DNA of 64,000 nucleotides from Cryptomeria japonica (GCF_030272615.1 NC_081415.1:629899240-629963239), one strand, 5' to 3'. Counted from the stretch's first letter, positions 1 through 10,653 are shown. Translations and numbers: made by a program. Notes: generated from the sequence alone by a model not told the origin.

Positions 1-77
1 TGACAGTTAATCTGCCCCCAACCTCTGTCTTTGGAATCCGGACCCCAAAAGATAATCATGAAGTTAACTTGATCCAT
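1..77 (-). pseudogene. Start of LINE-A ORF3, overlapping ORF2 stop (partial)
   Basis: An ATG at 77-75 on the minus strand begins a frame that stays open to the window edge (25 codons). It overlaps the ORF2 TAA (66-64) by 14 bases. The same arrangement occurs in LINE-D at 55947-55934, where the frame continues for about 626 codons. The two N-termini share 16 of 25 residues, including QVN, the FWG pair and WGQIN, and have no indel between them. The function is unknown. Only the first residues can be seen here, so the call rests on LINE-D. Confidence 0.55.
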
Positions 78-857
78 TGATGCAATCAAAAAATAGTTGC
101 TCTCTAACATCCTTTTTACACTAGGTCTCTCCAATGTATTTAACAAATTGACCCCTTCATTGGCTAAGAGGTCCGCAACCTTGTTGCCTTCTCTTAGAGT
201 ATGCGTTATGATAATACTAACATAATTTTTTAATAAATTTTTAGCACTTTCAACTAAGTTAGTAATATTCCAAGAAACAGAACTAGTACCTTTAATGGCC
301 TGGATGATATTTAGGGAGTCCCCTTCCAGCCAAATTTTTTTAAATTTGAACTCTTGAGCAAGTTGGAGGCTTTTTAGCATGGCCTGAGCTTCAGCTACAT
401 GATTATTTTGGATCCCAAATGGAGAAGAAATAGCCGCAATATAGACACCTTGAGCATTTTTGATGACTCCTCCACCACTAGACTTACCAGGGTTGCCTTT
501 AGCCACCCCATCGAAATTCACCTTTATCCAATCATGATCAGGAAAGCACGAGACAATATTATCCCTCCTATTCTTATTGTCAGATCTGCAAACTTTGTGT
601 ATTAAGTTTCATTTAGTGAGGATGTCTTTTTTAGTTTCATTCATATCAGTAACAAACCATTGCTTGTTATTCCTGTGAGGAATATTTATGTTCTCTTTTA
701 TAGCCCTGCAAATTTTTTCAAAGACAACCTGAGAGGTGCACTTAACATCCCTAAATATTTTGTTGTTTCTCTCTTTCCAAATTCCCCAGCAAGTTATGGG
801 GAGGATCATGGACCAAATTTTCTTGATTAGATGACAATTGGTTGGGAAAGTTGACAT
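64..857 (-). pseudogene. LINE-A ORF2 C-terminal RNase H (RVT_3 type)
   Basis: The minus-strand translation shows the plant LINE RNase H pattern: KVNFDG with the first catalytic Asp, NNHVAEAQAML with the Glu, EGDSLNII with the next Asp, and REGNKVADLLANEG. Upstream, CWGIWKERNN links it to the zinc-binding region. Near 150-160 about 10 bases are missing compared with LINE-D, which shifts the frame. After the shift the two copies agree again up to a TAA stop at 66-64. The domain would remove RNA from the cDNA hybrid. LINE-D has Lys in place of the Glu; here the Glu is kept. The gene is not functional as a whole. Confidence 0.85.
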
Positions 858-1600
858 CAAGAAAGATTGGAACTGAATTTGGTTTGACAAATATATTCAG
901 AAGTAGCCTATCCAAGAAGTCCTTAACTCTGAAGACATCCCTATCGGATCCTTCATTTGGAATAGTATTATCAAATCCATAAAAGTGACCAAAGCTGGAG
1001 CTGGATGGGTCCTGGGAAAAGGTGACAAAATAAGGTTTTGAGAGGATCCTTGGATGAAGAATGAATCTCTCTTTGATCAAGGCAATAGTCAATTTGTTGA
1101 GGAATGCAAAAGGAGGTTTGGACCAATGGTGTGTGACTACTGGAAGGAGAAAAATTCTGTGAGGCTTGATGTTATACATGCTGGATTTTCCCTACTCCAA
1201 AAGGAGCTACTATCTTTTTCTATTAAAAAAGACTATGAAGATGTTTTTCTCTGGAAAAGTAATCCTAGAGGTGAATTTACGGTTGCTTTTGCCTACAAAA
1301 ACATTTTCTCTTAGACCAGTAACCCCATTTGGGGTAAAGTTTGGAACAGAATTATGATCCCTAAAGTCAATATGTTTCTTTGGCTTGCTACTCATAATAG
1401 GATCCTAACTACTGATAATTTGGTCTGAAGAGGTTTCGATTTCCCTAACAGGTGTGAGCTTTGCCAGAAAGAGGAATAATCAATTGATCATCTATTTTTA
1501 CATTGCTTATTTACCTGGGAAATTTGGAGTAACTTGTTGGAGAAATGGAAAGTTAATTGGGTCATGAACAAGAGTCTCAAGGATATTATTTGGCAATAGG
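858..1600 (+). other. Inverted internal segment of LINE-A (zinc-binding zf-RVT region)
   Basis: All the rest of LINE-A reads on the minus strand, but this block reads on the plus strand. It gives DWN.IWFDKYIQ near 860, then KAGAGWVLGKGDKIRF, ECKRRFG.MVCDYWKE, FLWKSNPRGEFTV, a Cys-rich CELCQ segment near 1455 and [12 protein letters not shown] near 1565. LINE-D carries the same order on its minus strand between about 57480 and 56740. The breakpoints lie where GTTGGGAAAGTTGACATC meets AAGAAAGATTGG (about 857) and where GGCAATAG meets GATCTCCATAA (about 1600). The block contains a TGA for Trp and TAG stops. Confidence 0.88.
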
Positions 1601-3239
1601 ATCTCCATAATTTTTTTGCTAGGAGAGCTTTATTAAAGGTTTTTAGAGTTTTAATCCCAAGCCCTCCTTTGCTCTTTGGTTTACACACTTTGTCCCAAGC
1701 CACCAAGGATATCCTCTTTTTTTCTTCAACTCCTAACCATAGAAATATCTTCTAGATTCTTTCCAATGCTTCAACAAATTTAGTCGGGATCCCAAATAAG
1801 TTGAGAGCATAAACATGGAGGTTCTGGAGAGTAGCTTGAAGCAGTTGTAGCTTCCCAACCTGAGATAAAATGGATCCTTTCCATCCAGCAAGTTTTTTGT
1901 TGAGTTTATCAATAAGAATATTCCAGAAGGAGTTTGGGGGAACTAAACCCAAGGGAAGACCCAGGTAGGTGGAAGGGGGCATGTCCACCTTGCAACCAAT
2001 AATTTTAGCAATTCTCTGTTGTCTTATGACTGAAGTGTTCATGAAGTATATAGCCGATTTGTCCCAATTGACTTGCTAGCCAGTAGCCAAAGCATAAGAA
2101 TTAAGAGAAGATTTGAAAGCATCAGCCTCCCCAATAGACGAATATCCCATAAGGATAGTATCATCAACAAACTATTGGTGAGAACAATAAACATTAGCAA
2201 AGGAAGGTTGAAGGCCTTTGATAATTTTATTCACTTTCAAATTATGGATCAATCTGCTCATGCTCTCTGCCAAGATGGTGAAAAGAATAGGAGATATGGG
2301 ATCTCCTTGTTTGAGCCCCCTTGACAATTTAAAGAATTTAGTAGGAGATCCATTAATTAGAATAGAAAACATAGGAGTGGAGATCAACTCTTTGATAATT
2401 TTGGTTATCTTCTCATCAAATCCAAAAGCCTCTATAATTCTGAAAAGAACTTGCCAATCCACTCTATCATAAGCTTTCGCCAAATCCAGCTTTATCAAAA
2501 ATCCGTCTTTATTAGCAACATTGAGGGAATGAATATTCTCATGCACAAGAAAGATAGAGTCCAAAATCTGCCTACCAGGAACAAAACCTTTTTGCTCCTT
2601 AGATATGATGAAGGGGAGGACAGCCAAAATTCTAGTAGTCAAAACTTTGGATATGATCTTATAGAAAGAGTTACATAGACTTGTTGGCCTAAATTTTCCC
2701 ATTGAATCCACCCCAGCAAATTTAGGAATTAATGCAATAAAAGTGGAATTGAATTCCTTAAGGATTCTTTTAGAGCCAAAAAATTCTTTTACCACATTGA
2801 CCGAATCTTCTCCCATAATATGCCAAAATTCCTAGAAGAAAAACATAAGGAAACCATCAGGACCCGAGGCTTTATCCCCTTGAAAAGAAAAGACAGCTTT
2901 TTTTATTTCTCCAGTAGAAGGGATAGCAGAAAGGGCCTTATTCTAATTAGGATTAATGATCTTGGGAATGATATTAACCAAATCTTGTTGTTGGGTATAA
3001 TCAATATCCTTGTTCCTGGTGAGGAGCTGAGAAAAGAACCCAATAGCTTCATCCCTGATTTCATCCTTGTTAAGAAGAATTTTGTCCTCAGCAATTAATC
3101 TAGAGATTCTGTTCACAGCTTTATGTTTCAAAGAAGTCATATGGAAAAATTTAGTGTTTCTATCCCCATCCTCCAACCAAATTGCCCTAGATCTCTGCCT
3201 CCAATAGATTTCCTCCCTAGAAATGATGTTGTGAAGCAA
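1601..3239 (-). pseudogene. LINE-A reverse transcriptase
   Basis: Frames on the minus strand show the LINE-type RT motifs: FRPTSLCNSFYKIISKVL, QKGFVPGRQILDSI, the catalytic LDLAKAYDRVDW, the GLKQGDPISPILF loop and the FVDDTIL box near 2150. The thumb region (STYLGLPLGL near 1960, GWKGSILS) and the [15 protein letters not shown] segment near 1690 follow. A TAG directly before FVDD (CAG in LINE-D) and another at ATG.QVNWD (CAG in LINE-D) break the frame, as does a TAG at about 1754. The polymerase would copy the element's RNA at a nicked target. This copy is dead. Confidence 0.9.
3091..3175 (-). repeat. 85-bp direct repeat inside LINE-A, copy 1
   Basis: This segment encodes DGDRNTKFFHMTSLKHKA on the minus strand. 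It recurs at 3236-3320 with about 5 base differences. The copies are 145 bp apart in the same orientation. Confidence 0.85.
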
Positions 3240-3320
3240 TTAATCTAGAGATTCTATTCATAGCTTTATGTTTCAAAGAAGTCATGTGGAAAAATTTAGT
3301 GTTTCTGTCCCCATCTTCCA
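3236..3320 (-). repeat. 85-bp direct repeat inside LINE-A, copy 2
   Basis: Second copy of the segment at 3091-3175. The protein order here has the same 28 or so codons twice, with about 60 bases between, so one copy is surplus to the normal RT N-terminal linker. The differences suggest an old event or template switching between related LINE RNAs. Confidence 0.8.
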
Positions 3321-3459
3321 TAGCTTTGGGATACTTTTTATAGCCTTCTTTCTGTATTGAGTTTTGGATCTATTCTAGTTCCTCCTTAAACTTTTTCTTT
3401 GGATCAAAAATATCACCAAAGACCCTCTTGTTCCATATCTTAATGTTGACTTTGATATT

Positions 3460-4299
3460 TTAAAGTTTTTTGGCAACTTTATACATGGCAGTTCCATTCA
3501 CATCAATATTCCACCAATTGGCAATAGATTTTTCAAGATAAGGGTGAGAGATCCACATCTTCTCAAACTGAAAAGGGAAACTCTGATTATTCTTAAAGTT
3601 CTCAGCAACAAAAGAAATGGGATAATGATCCGAACCAATTCTATTGATAACAGACATGGAGCATCTATGAGAAAGAATCCAATCATTAGTAACAAGGGAT
3701 CTATCAAGTCTTACCTGAATGAGGTCTTCACCATCCCTTCGGTTAGACCAACTGTAGGAAGCTCCATTAAGATCCATATCAATAAGAGCATTGACATTGA
3801 TAAAGTCCATCAAGTCAGATCTACTATCCGGTTGAGCTTGAGTTCCCCCAAATTTATTAGTGCCTTGCAGAGGAGTATTGAAGTCTCCCATCACAACCCA
3901 ATTGTTCCTAGGGAAAGATCCTCTTTTTTGCTGGATTTTATCCCAAAATTTGCTTATAGCATATTTGGAATTAGGGGCATAGATATTGGTAATCACACAT
4001 TCCTTTCCTTCATAGATGCTTTTAACTTTCATGGATATTATGTTACCATCTTCATCAATCATTTCTCCTGAAATAGTTTTCTTGTTCTAGAATATTGCTA
4101 CCCCACCAGATGCCCCATTCGAGTTGCTACCACAAACCCCTCCATTTTTAAAGAATTTTAAATTCTCCACTTTCTCCTTACTCATTTTGGTTTCCTGAAC
4201 AAGGATACTATCCAGTTTTTGGTCTCGAATGAGATTCTGTAATATATCCTGTTTATTGAGACCATTTAGGCCTTTGATATTCCATGATATTACCTTCAT
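3460..4299 (-). pseudogene. LINE-A ORF2 N-terminal endonuclease (APE-like, EEP family)
   Basis: ORF2 begins with ATG at 4299-4297, giving MKVISWNIKGLN, the usual first motif of LINE endonucleases, followed by the catalytic-Glu motif VQETK. Further on are NIYAPN, VVMGDFNTPL (catalytic Asp and Asn), SYSWSNRR, VRLDRSLV and the C-terminal SDHYPI motif. The enzyme would nick target DNA to prime reverse transcription. A stop near 4085-4090 (TAG after VAIF) splits the frame, but all recognised catalytic motifs survive. The start is supported by the 4-base ATGA overlap with the ORF1 stop. Confidence 0.9.
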
Positions 4300-5950
4300 T
4301 TGGAAACTTGAGGGCAGGATTCCTTTATAGTTTGCTTCCTTCCATCAGCTATGTTTTGCTTTCTCTCTTGGTCCCTATGCCATTTCATAGTTTTACGTCC
4401 CGATGGGGATTTTGAGGCACCAAAATCAGCCTTGGACTTGGTCCTAGTTTTCACCCCATTAAGACCTCCTGCCTTCTTATTTTTTTTTATTTTTTCCATT
4501 CCCTGTTATGTCTTCTTCTTGTTCCTCTCTAGGCTCATCTTGCATACTACTCCACAGTTCTCCTCTTTTTTGGGGTGATGTGGGCATATCAACTCCAATG
4601 TTATGGAATAACGCATCTAGATTTACCTGAGGCGATCCAAACTTGTTACTCCTTCCAATTTTAATTTCATGTCCTTCAAATTCATCTAAGAATTGTTCAT
4701 CTCTTTTTTTTATAGAAACTTGAGGGACCTCATGATGAGAGTCAGTGATATTCTCAATCTCATCATCTTATCTCTTCACAGATATCATTCTCCTCCTCTT
4801 GAATCTGTAGATCCTCAAAAGTATTGACTGTTTTGATCTCAAACTCCCCGATTTCATTCTTTTTATCCTCCTTCAAAGGGGGGTTCTTAGGAGGGTCATT
4901 TCTATCTCCTTCTAATAGTTTTGGTATATTACCAGGACATACGCTTATTCCTTCCACTTTGTTATCTTCCTTATTATTATTCTTTTCTTTCCAAACCTGT
5001 TTGTGGGTGTTTACCTTCACAGGTTTTTTAGGGTTGCTAGGGCAAGCCTTAGCCCAGTGACCAACTTTTTTGCAAGAGAAGCACACAAAGGGGAGTGATT
5101 AGAACTATATTGCCTGTTCCCATACTCCAAGGTCCATCTTTTGCGAAATATTGACACAAATGCACGTGAAAACCAATCTTTTGCGTGCTGCAGTCATTGG
5201 ATCTATCGCAACAAGCTCCCCAAAGGAGTTAGCAATTCCCGAGAAGACATCCTCCACCCAAAATTCCATTGGAAAGCCTGGAAGCCTTACCCCAGACCGG
5301 AGCAGATTCAAAGAAAGAGTCATTTAGTTCCATGTTAGGAGACCATTTTCTCATAGATAAAGAGGATTTACCAAACATCCAAGGGCCACCGCTTAAAGAT
5401 GCTTCCATATCTTCCCCATAGGAGAAGGAGAAAACAAAAAATCCTTTGGATAGGGCAGAAACATTAGTTTGACCTTTCATTCTCCATTTTCTCTTAACAA
5501 AAGACCTAACATCCTCAATATTGGGTCGTGGTCCGACAAACTTCCCCACTAGAGAAAAAGCCATTAAATAAATTCTATGATCGATAACCAGATCTAGAAC
5601 CTCAATAGCAAGTTTACCCATTTTTTTATTAGAAATATATTTCACAAAGGGGAAAGATGATTTACCAGTCAGTTTTCCAGTTGCTTTCCTTGCAAAAGAC
5701 TACTCCAGGGTTTGGAAGCTTGCACCTCCTTGATCTTTTCTGAGTCAGCTATCACAACCTCGGGACTCGATTTTGGGGAATCTATCATCTTTTTGCAGTC
5801 AAAAGGAGGGTCCCATAGCCGTGGGTCCCCATCCTCATCATCCATCGCATGTCCTTGAGTTGCAGTGGCATCAGAACCAGAGGATCCAGCTTCATTGTTC
5901 CCTCCATTTCCAGTTTCCAAATTTCCCCTTGCTTGCGCTATTCCCTCCAC
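4296..5950 (-). pseudogene. LINE-A ORF1, DUF4283-like plus CCHC zinc knuckle, RNA-binding
   Basis: Minus-strand frames give an acidic, Gly-rich N-terminus (5950-5669), then a DUF4283-like region (LVGKFVGPRPNIEDVRSF, GFFVFSFS, GPWMFGKSSL) at 5645-5229. LPGFPMEFW and FVCICVNI-type strands follow at 5323-5105, and a zinc knuckle CFSCKKVGHWAKAC lies at about 5086-5045. An acidic stretch and a basic tail end at TGA 4298-4296. Proteins of this kind bind the LINE RNA. Frameshifts lie near 5685, 5280 and in the A-run near 4490. No ATG is present at the upstream edge, so the N-terminus is truncated. Confidence 0.85.
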
Positions 5951-6951
5951 TATCGGATGTTACTAATGTTGATATGCTGATTATTGAAGTATTTGTTGAT
6001 GATATCATTTTTGGAGGAGAAGATAAATTGTGCATGGAATTATCTAATAATATGAAAAATGAATTTGAAATGTCCATGATTGGTGAAATGAGACTTTTCT
6101 TAGGTTTGCAGATTACTCAAACTGACAAAGGCAAAGGCATTTTTATCTGTCAAACTAAGTATCTGAGGGAATTATTGAAGAAGTTTGGTATGGATAATTC
6201 CAAACTGGTAAGTACTCCTATGGTGACTAGTGAGGAATTATCTATCAAAGATACATCTACACTGGTAAATCCAACAAGGTATAAGTCTATGATTGGTGGT
6301 TTGTTATATCTAACTCAGACTAGACCATATATTATGAATGCAGTAAATATTGTTTCAAGATATCAAAGTAATCCTAAAGAAAATCATGAATGTGCAGTAA
6401 AGAGGATATTCTAGTATTTGCAAGGAACAACAGAATATGGCTTATGGTATTCTAGAGATGACGACTTCACTTTATGTGCATATATAGATTCAGATTGGGC
6501 AGGTGATACTGATGACATGAAGAGCACTTTTGGTGGAGCTTTCTTTCTTGGAAAGAAATTGGTTTCATGGATCAACAAAAAATAGTCATGCATTTATTTA
6601 TCTACTGCAGAAGCTGAATATGTTGCAGCAGCAACTAATTGCACTCAAGTCCTATGGATGAAGCAAATGTTGAAGGATATCAAGGTAAATTGTAGTGAAC
6701 TGGTAGTTATCTATTATGATAACTCTACTGCTATTGACATGTCTAAGAATCTGGTATTTCACTCTAAGACTAAGCACATATCAATAAAATATAACTTTTT
6801 GAAGGACAATGTAGAAGAAAAACAAGTCAAACTGGTTTATGTGAACACTAAAGAGTAGATTGTAGATATATTCACTAAACCACTGTGTAAGGAATCATTT
6901 GAGTATTTGAGAGATAGGTTTGGGGTTTCTGCCCCTCCAGCGGAGACTTGA
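5951..6951 (+). pseudogene. Copia-A reverse transcriptase (C-terminal half) and RNase H
   Basis: The frame shows [14 protein letters not shown] with the catalytic Asp pair at about 5985-6025, then FLGLQITQTDKG, GMDNSK and STPMV. RYKSMIGGLLYL, EYGLWYSRDDDF, the RNase H Asp in YIDSDWAG, STAEAEYVAA, the conserved DNSTAIDMSKN and HSKTKHISIKY complete it. It ends with a TGA at 6949-6951 after APPAET. In-frame TAG codons occur near 6412, 6583 and 6856, so it is dead. The start is set by the LINE-A junction, not by an initiation codon. Confidence 0.9.
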
Positions 6952-7294
6952 TTGATGCGGTTTGGCATCAGTTCGACATGCATTATCAGAGATACTATTC
7001 ATTCTATCACTGATGAGTGGTGCTACTACTCAGGGGGAGTAGTCAGCTTTGAGATTCAGAGGCTCATATTATTGCTTTGATATTTTTGTCAGATTTCTGG
7101 CATTGATGTCAAAGAAGGAGAGATAGTGATGTGATTTTTTTTTAGAACTATATAGAGATATTATTCTCAGGGGAAGAGTTATTGATATTCAGAGCTATAT
7201 ACAGGAGATTGTTGGTTGTCTTCAACAGGGGGAGAATTGTTTGGCATTTCTTGATACTTAAATGTTTTTCACATCTAGTGTTGCCATCAATGCC
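6952..7294 (+). other. Copia-A non-coding region between pol and polypurine tract
   Basis: No coding signal. It holds short G-rich lines (CAGGGGGAGTAGTCAG near 7030, CAACAGGGGGAGAAT near 7225) that look like degenerate polypurine tracts. It also holds TTGATGTCAAAGAAGGAGAGA near 7103. This is typical of the spacer before the 3' LTR in plant Copia elements. Confidence 0.6.
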
Positions 7295-7306
7295 AAAGGG
7301 GGAGAT
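7295..7306 (+). other. Copia-A polypurine tract
   Basis: AAAGGGGGAGAT lies directly before the TGTTGGCA start of the 3' LTR. It is the primer site for plus-strand cDNA synthesis. The same motif, inverted, borders Copia-1 and Copia-2. Confidence 0.85.
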
Positions 7307-8578
7307 TGTTGGCAATATGGATGAATTGATTATGTGTTGCATTGATGTTTTGTCATTGATGTTAATACTAGCTATTATGGTTGGTTACCATCAAATAGGT
7401 TTTGGTTATCGATAGAAGATCTAGTGTTATTGGCAAAAGGGACTATCTGTTGGACACTTCTGACATGTTTGGATCAATGGAGTATGTTTGATTTTATGTG
7501 TTACATGCTTTTGGATCATGTTTTGGTCAGTTGGTATTGACTTGGTGATTGGATGCTATCATAGACTCTTGTAAACCCTTACCGGCATGGGTTTAAGGTT
7601 TAATTGATAGAGATTTCATTGAGAAACCATGACAAAATGCTAAGTGGTTTTGGTGAGGCTTCTAGATAGAATTCAGGATGTAGAAGGTGATCCATGATCA
7701 TGCTTCAACTATTTAAAGACATTACTTTGGTGTGGTGGACCTAGATTAGGTCCAGTGCCTATCTAGGTTATGGATCGATATCATGTTAACGTGTTCTCTA
7801 CACGTTACCAGGATGATTTATGGATTGGTTATTGTTGTTTTGTTCTTAAGATGACATGGCATATCATTGTAATATGGATGTATGTAATGATCTTATTGTA
7901 ATATCTTTTAGGTGGCCGACCTAATTGGTTTAGGCCTTACGATTTGAATAAATTGATGTAAGATCTCATTGTAGATCATGAATGGGTATGGGATGGGAAT
8001 GAAATAAGTGTGTCGTGGTCATGAAATGCAATATCATATGTGAAGGATATCTAGTCGATCATAGGTGATCGAATTGGGTTTAAGGAAGAGGTCAAAGGCC
8101 TCCGGTATTGAGCTTAATTGGGACTATAATCAGGCATGGTAGATGCCATCTTTGGCAGTTCATTATTCTGGATTGTTGTCCAATTATCTTGAGGTGGTTA
8201 TAACCTCTCTGTAGTCAGTGAGACTCCTTTGTAATGAGCAGTACGCTCTAGGCAGTGTGCCTTCCTGCATGTGCAAGCCCCTCATTGTATCACATACTTT
8301 CTGCAAAAGTATCATCTGACTGTGGGTAGGCTTCCCACTATGGGTTTTCCCTTTCTAGGTTTTCCATGTACAAATCATGGTGTTATGTGGTATGGTTGCA
8401 TTGTTTTAATTCTCTATTTTAATTTTTAAGTTTTATTGCTTACCGGTATCTATTTTTGCTATTCTGGTATTCAATGTTTATGTGCTCCGGTTAAAGGTTA
8501 TTAAGTGGTTTGATTGACATAATCCGTTAAAAACTAATTCACCCCTCCTCTCTCAGTTGTTCACCAGTTATCCTAACA
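7307..8578 (+). repeat. Copia-A 3' LTR (1272 bp)
   Basis: It starts TGTTGGCA right after the polypurine tract and ends CCTAACA. Inside are GTCATTGATGTTAA near the start, a GGGTTTTCCCTTTCTAGGTTTTCCATGTAC-type block near 8340, and TTCACCCCTCCTCTCTCAGT 20-50 bases before the end. These are the landmarks shared by the other Copia LTRs in this window. The partner 5' LTR is not in the window. Confidence 0.85.
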
Positions 8579-8584
8579 AAATAT

Positions 8585-8652
8585 GCCTAGGAAGAATTGA
8601 ACTCCAAACCATCTAATCCTAAAAATAAGCTCTTGCCACTACACCACTATCA
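8585..8652 (-). repeat. tRNA-like scrap, possible tRNA-derived SINE head
   Basis: On the minus strand GTGGTGTAGTGGCAAGAGC resembles a tRNA A box. About 30 bases on, GGTTTGGAGTTCAATTC resembles a degenerate B box. The acceptor and anticodon arms do not pair well, so it is not a working tRNA. It lies directly beside the end of the Copia-A LTR. A tRNA pseudogene or SINE 5' end is the likely source. Confidence 0.4.
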
Positions 8653-9540
8653 GATTTTAAAACCATATTGGAGTTAATTTACCAAACCATTTTCTAAGAT
8701 CCCACAACCAGATATTGACATGGAAAACTAAGTAACCAACATAAATAAAAATGATTCAACTAATTGTCAGGAAAGTTAGGTAAAGGTGTGGATGAATAAG
8801 TTGTTGCCAATTTAGGATAATAAAGGAAACTCAATTTTTTTCACATTCAAAACCTGCAACCCATATAGAGAAGAGGAGGTACAAATTATGGCTTTTAGTT
8901 TGAACATCAATGATTAACCTCTCCTATTGGTTTGTAGCCAGGTTCGATCAATAGGGGAAAAAAGTTGAGGGAAGAGGAGGGTGTGAGTAAACCCTCTTTG
9001 CTTCAACCTGCAGCCATCATGTGGTGTGGAGGAGGAAAGAGGAAGGAGGAAGGGAGGCATGTGTAGCACTCCAACACCCCCTTCTTCCTTTGTATGCTAC
9101 GCAACCCTTGAGGAAAATGGCATAGAGAGATGGAAGGGTGTTGTGTGGGGTATGCAGCCCCAAATTTGTACATATCACCTATTACAAACTTTTAACCTAT
9201 AAGTTTCTCATTACCAATGTCGAATATGGTAGGAAAATAGAGAAGTGAGAGAAAGGAAGAACGTTTCTATAGAATTTACCACAATTACAACAAACATGAC
9301 ATCAAACAAAAGAATTTAATAAGCAAGTTTTCTAATCGATGGTCAAATACACAACTAACTTGAAGAAAAACAAGTAATTATGGACAATCAATTCCTTGAA
9401 GAAGACACTTGGTTGTGAGGAAGAAGTACAAATATCTCCCAAACTCAGATGATTCCTCTAAATTATCTTGCTGGCTAATAGCAAAGACACCAATGAAGAA
9501 GATCATTAAATTTGGAATGATCAAATAAGAGGTATAACCC
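8653..9540. other. Non-coding stretch without recognised feature
   Basis: No ORF of note and no repeat boundary that I can place. A purine-rich GGGAAGAGGAGGG / GGAAAGAGGAAGGAGG patch lies at 8960-9060. Part of this stretch may already belong to the LTR that ends at 10653. Confidence 0.5.
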
Positions 9541-10653
9541 TATATTTATAAATATTAAATTTTCTAAATTTAAAATTTAGCTAATTGCATGATTTTATAA
9601 TTATGAGTTCTAAAAATAAAACCAAATTATAATTTCAAGTGCATGATTTAGTTTTGAATAAAATTAAGTAATATTAAGTTCTTGCAAAATACATTTTAAT
9701 TAAATTACAAATTTGATTGCATGTTCTCAAGATTCAGTTTTCTAAAATCAACTAATTTCATTTATTCAATTTGAAGTACTCATGATCAACTATTTTTTAT
9801 GCAATACCCATTGCATGCCAAATATTAATTAATGTATGTTAATTTTGTAAATAATTACAATTCTTAAATTTAATTATATTTTATTAATAAATTGATTACT
9901 TTTATTTATTTAATTTATCTCTTCTAATTTAGTATTTAATTTATAGCCATTAAATAAAATATTATTCTTTTTCATTAAATCACTAAATAATTAATTATTA
10001 TAGTTTATTTAATTTCTTTAATTAATCTCTTTATTTATTATATTTTAATTATTCAATTAATTTCTAGCTTTGATTATTTATTACATGATATTTAATACAT
10101 AATATTTAATACATATATATTTTAATAATTTATTCTTCAAATAATCTATTATTTTATTTGAATCATTTAATTCTCCAATCAATTTATATTAAATTCCCAA
10201 ATTTAATTTTTACTAATTATTATCTAATTGGTGTTTTTGCATAGGGTTCTATTCCTTAGGTCACTATAGGGGAGCTAGAAAACTCCTCCTCGACCCTATG
10301 TCCGCCTTCGACGGTTAATGTGCAACCAACTTATGCTAGGTAAAAAGTCGTCAGATCGTGATAATTAAATTGCATCATCATTATCACATTAAAATCTAAT
10401 TAAAACATTATCATCATTAAACATCATAATCAACATTATTCATCATCATTAAATAATGACATTAATCATAGCAGTAAAATAGCATTAAAAATCATCATCA
10501 TAAAATAACTAACCATCATTAATGTCAATAAACAACATAATACCATCTAGCATCATTATTAATGTAATCGAATCATCACGTGCAAAATGTTAACAATATA
10601 AGTATTTGGTATAGCGAAGTAAATCTAACTATGGGCTAAATCAGGTCATGACA
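9541..10653 (-). repeat. AT-rich 3' LTR of a chromovirus Gypsy (left end not located)
   Basis: The right end ...GGTCATGACA (10653) is followed by TCCTTCCCCACTAGGA, an inverted polypurine tract. The chromodomain of a minus-strand Gypsy comes next, so this is that element's 3' LTR read in reverse. 9541-10230 is extremely AT-rich, with many TTAATT and TATTTAAT words; 10380-10600 repeats ATCATCATTA words. I could not find the opening TG, so the left limit is uncertain. Confidence 0.6.
10061..10131 (+). repeat. AT-rich segment duplicated at 14794-14850
   Basis: It begins TTTCTAGCTTTGATTATTTA and ends TTTTAATAATTT. The second copy at 14794-14850 matches except for a 14-bp shorter internal repeat. 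See the findings for possible origins. Confidence 0.8.

Larger units (their letters stand above)
1..5950 (-). mobile_element. LINE-A, L1-type non-LTR retrotransposon (3' end outside window)
   Basis: Read on the minus strand this gives, in order, an ORF1 with a DUF4283-like region and a zinc knuckle (5950-4296), an endonuclease (4299-3460), a reverse transcriptase (about 3240-1750), a zinc-binding zf-RVT region and a plant-type RNase H (to 64). This is the standard plant L1 order. Position 1 aligns with position 55871 of LINE-D, so the 3' end lies left of the window. The right end at about 5950 abuts Copia reverse-transcriptase coding sequence. The ORF1 frame is open up to the junction with no ATG, so the copy is probably 5'-truncated inside ORF1. 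It is broken by frameshifts, TAG stops, a roughly 740-bp internal inversion (858-1600) and an 85-bp repeat. I infer that it inserted into Copia-A, whose other half would then lie left of the window. Confidence 0.9.
5951..8578 (+). mobile_element. Copia-A, 3' half of a Copia LTR retrotransposon
   Basis: From the junction with LINE-A, plus-strand frames give the second half of a Copia reverse transcriptase and the RNase H. A non-coding stretch, a polypurine tract (7295-7306) and a 3' LTR (7307-8578) follow. Gag, protease, integrase, the first half of RT and the 5' LTR are absent here. If LINE-A inserted into this element they may lie left of the window. Confidence 0.88.

Noticed and set aside
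5773-6414. 213-codon frame spanning the LINE-A/Copia-A junction
   Set aside because: The first 60 codons are antisense LINE-A ORF1; only the part after 5951 is Copia coding. It is a chance fusion.
9541-10230. AT-rich block as a matrix attachment region or centromeric satellite
   Set aside because: No tandem period, and it is better explained as part of the Gypsy LTR ending at 10653.
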